The notes below the pieces were generated by a model. It ran no database searches, was not told where the DNA came from, and saw nothing but the letters and a program-made list of their open reading frames with translations. From positions 1 through 7,535 of the forward strand of contig CATZPU010000048.1 of the NCBI GenBank assembly GCA_958422845.1: a DNA stretch of 7,535 bases. The letters are read 5' to 3'. Origin of the DNA: an uncultured Lachnospiraceae bacterium. GTDB taxonomy: Bacteria; Bacillota; Clostridia; Lachnospirales; Lachnospiraceae. The position numbers and the translations under genes are program-made. This document shows, in pieces, positions 5,553 to 7,535 of this stretch; the first letter of the stretch is position 1; every line of letters starts with the position of its first letter.

Positions 5553-6469
5553 TGCAGGGGGAAGAGAGAAAGCGTATGCAGCAGTATGATGCACAGTTTC
5601 CGGCATTGGAGGGACGGACGCTGTACAATGTTTTAATAGAGGGCGAAACGTATCTGAGGGAGCATGCCATCGAGGATGCGCAGACAGACGCATGGCTTTT
5701 GATGGAATATGTGACAGGGATCAGCAGAGCCTTGTTTCTTGCAGAGCGTACGTCTGTTATGAAAGAAGATGACAGGCAGCGATATGAAAAGCTTTTGTAT
5801 GAGAGGGGCAGGCACATTCCACTTCAGCATCTGACGGGAACGCAGGAATTTATGGGGCTTTCCTTTTCGGTAAATGAGCATGTGCTGATCCCGCGTCAGG
5901 ATACGGAAATTCTTGTGGAGGAAACGCTTTGCCATCTTCGGGCGGGGATGCGTGTACTCGATCTGTGTACCGGATCGGGCTGTATTGCGATAAGCCTTGC
6001 AAAGCTGTATTCGGGTATTTCCGTCGATGCGGCGGATATTTCACAGGAAGCGCTTTTGACTGCCGGAAAAAATGCGGATCGTCTGGGGGCTGATGTACGT
6101 TTGATACACAGCGATCTTTTTGAGGAGATTACGGATGTGTACGATGTGATCGTTTCAAATCCGCCGTATATTCGCACAGAGGTCATAGAAACGCTTTCCG
6201 AGGAAGTACGTCTGCACGAGCCCCATCTGGCGCTTGACGGCATGGCGGACGGATTATATTTTTACAGGAAGATCATTAGTGAGAGCGCCGCTCATCTTAA
6301 GGAAAACGGCATGCTTTTGTTCGAGATCGGTCATGATCAGGCGGCAGAGGTGACGGAGCTTTTGCGGGAAAATGGCTATCAGGAGATACAGACCTTACGG
6401 GATCTGGCAGGTCTGGATCGTGTAGTGAAAGGAAAAAGAGCAGGAGGAAATATATGTTCGACAAATTAG
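5549..6469 (+). CDS. prmC: Peptide chain release factor N5-glutamine methyltransferase
   Basis: SAM-dependent cytosolic enzyme that methylates the Gln of the GGQ motif in release factors, raising their activity. It has 306 residues; family members are usually about 280, and the difference is a longer N-terminus. The N-terminal helical substrate-binding domain (about 22-95) is followed by [14 protein letters not shown] (91-104) and [12 protein letters not shown] (113-124). The Rossmann SAM site begins at [16 protein letters not shown] (136-151), and the catalytic NPPY is at 204-207 (VSNPPYI). The ATG at 5549 overlaps the DUF1385 stop by 4 nt, fitting coupled translation. In-frame ATG 5576 (residue 10), after a purine-rich GAAGAGAGAAAG tract, is a reasonable alternative and would bring the length nearer the norm. 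The stop is UAG, 14-16 nt inside prfA, its substrate gene. Adjacency of enzyme and substrate gene strengthens the call. Confidence 0.95.
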   Translation: MMQGEERKRMQQYDAQFPALEGRTLYNVLIEGETYLREHAIEDAQTDAWLLMEYVTGISRALFLAERTSVMKEDDRQRYEKLLYERGRHIPLQHLTGTQEFMGLSFSVNEHVLIPRQDTEILVEETLCHLRAGMRVLDLCTGSGCIAISLAKLYSGISVDAADISQEALLTAGKNADRLGADVRLIHSDLFEEITDVYDVIVSNPPYIRTEVIETLSEEVRLHEPHLALDGMADGLYFYRKIISESAAHLKENGMLLFEIGHDQAAEVTELLRENGYQEIQTLRDLAGLDRVVKGKRAGGNICSTN

Positions 6470-7524
6470 AAGATTTGCTGATACGGTTTGAGGAGATACT
6501 GAACATGCTGAACGATCCGTCAGTGATCGCAGATCAGCAGCGTTTTCAGAAACTTTTGAAGGAGCAGGGCAGCCTGCAGCCGCTCGTTGAAGCGTATAAG
6601 GATTATAAAAAATGCCGTCAGACGATAGAAGACAGCCTTGCGATGCTGGAGGAAGAGTCCGACGAGGATATGCGGGAGATGCTAAAAGAAGAGCTGTCCG
6701 ACGCAAGAAAAGAAATAGAAGGACTGGAGCAGAGACTGAAGATACTGCTGCTTCCGAAAGACCCGAACGACGACAAAAACGTTATTGTCGAGATCCGTGC
6801 GGGAGCAGGCGGAGACGAGGCAGCGCTGTTTGCGGCAGAAATCTACCGCATGTACGTACACTATGCAGAGAGTCAGCGCTGGAGAGTCGAGACGATGGAT
6901 GTCGAGGATATCGGCATCGGCGGTATGAAGTACGTCAGCTTTATGATCACGGGACAGGGCGCGTACTCAAAGCTGAAATATGAATCCGGCGTACACCGTG
7001 TACAGCGCGTGCCGGAGACAGAGTCCGGCGGACGTATCCATACGTCGACGATCACGGTAGCGATCATGCCGGAGGCGGAGGAGGTCGATGTCAAGCTCGA
7101 CTTAAACGACTGTAAATTCGATGTATTCCGTGCTTCAGGAAACGGAGGACAGTGCGTCAATACGACAGACTCGGCAGTGCGTCTGACACATATTCCGACG
7201 GGAATCGTAATTTCCTGTCAGGACGAAAAGTCACAGCTCAAAAACAAAGACAAAGCACTTAAGGTGCTGCGTGCAAAGCTGTATGACCTTGAGATGCAGA
7301 AAGCGCATGATGCAGAGGCGGAAGCCCGCAGGAGTCAGGTCGGAACAGGAGATCGTTCCGAAAAGATCCGTACCTACAACTTCCCGCAGGGACGCGTAAC
7401 GGATCACCGCATCAACCTGACACTTTACAAATTAGAAAAGATCATGAATGGAGATATTCAGGAGATCATCGACAGTTGTATCGCAGCCGATCAGGCAGCG
7501 AAACTCGCAAAAATGAACGACTAG
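6454..7524 (+). CDS. prfA: Peptide chain release factor 1 (RF1)
   Basis: Class I release factor that reads UAA and UAG in the ribosomal A site and triggers peptidyl-tRNA hydrolysis. It is complete at 356 residues, the usual RF1 length. The N-terminal helical domain (1-100) is rich in Glu and Lys. [15 protein letters not shown] (113-127) is a family signature. The stop-codon-reading tripeptide is PET (187-189, in [19 protein letters not shown]), the RF1-type PxT as opposed to the SPF of RF2. The catalytic GGQ is at 231-233 within [14 protein letters not shown]; Gln233 is the expected PrmC target. The C-terminal part includes [28 protein letters not shown], split by the usual switch-region pattern. 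The ATG at 6454 follows a perfect AGGAGG (6442-6447) by 6 nt; both lie within the end of prmC. The gene ends in UAG, a stop that depends on its own product. Confidence 0.98.
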   Translation: MFDKLEDLLIRFEEILNMLNDPSVIADQQRFQKLLKEQGSLQPLVEAYKDYKKCRQTIEDSLAMLEEESDEDMREMLKEELSDARKEIEGLEQRLKILLLPKDPNDDKNVIVEIRAGAGGDEAALFAAEIYRMYVHYAESQRWRVETMDVEDIGIGGMKYVSFMITGQGAYSKLKYESGVHRVQRVPETESGGRIHTSTITVAIMPEAEEVDVKLDLNDCKFDVFRASGNGGQCVNTTDSAVRLTHIPTGIVISCQDEKSQLKNKDKALKVLRAKLYDLEMQKAHDAEAEARRSQVGTGDRSEKIRTYNFPQGRVTDHRINLTLYKLEKIMNGDIQEIIDSCIAADQAAKLAKMND

Positions 7525-7535
7525 CACGAACGCGG

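Overview
The window reads as a core-genome segment of a Gram-positive anaerobe of the class Clostridia, most likely Lachnospiraceae. The inference rests on the gene order rho - rpmE - DUF1385 - prmC - prfA, a TIGR04086-type membrane protein, strong AGGAGG-type ribosome binding sites, and the RF1 sequence style (PET anticodon loop, GNGGQCVN around the GGQ). I see no mobile element, CRISPR array, tRNA or rRNA.

Layout: a leftward gene (70-1356) encodes a DUF21/CBS/CorC-type membrane transporter. It has a good sigma-A promoter and starts at a TTG codon. Divergent from it is a small four-helix membrane protein (1524-1904), closed by a hairpin terminator. Next comes rho (2163-3899), with its own extended -10 promoter and a leader of about 110 nt in which the triplet CAG recurs 11 times. 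Rho carries a long insertion containing about ten copies of an 11-residue Arg/Asn/Tyr repeat between its N-terminal helical domain and its RNA-binding domain. Just after rho lies a strong promoter and a structured leader for rpmE (ribosomal protein L31, 4089-4295), which ends at a terminator with a GCAA tetraloop. Then follow three tightly packed genes: a DUF1385 membrane protein (4401-5552), prmC (5549-6469) and prfA (6454-7524).

The right two thirds is an information-processing locus: transcription termination (Rho), a ribosomal protein (L31), translation termination (RF1) and the methyltransferase that modifies the RF1 GGQ glutamine (PrmC). DUF1385 is the protein of unknown function here; its ATGA overlap with prmC suggests coupled translation. 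prmC and prfA are the only genes in the window ending in UAG, the stop codon that only RF1 reads, and the prmC UAG lies inside the start of prfA.

The most unusual feature is the repeat-built, probably disordered insertion in Rho. Second-look items are the CAG-rich rho leader, the rpmE leader, the charged insert in DUF1385, and the UAG arrangement of prmC-prfA. All positions and motifs were read by eye; no similarity search or folding program was run.
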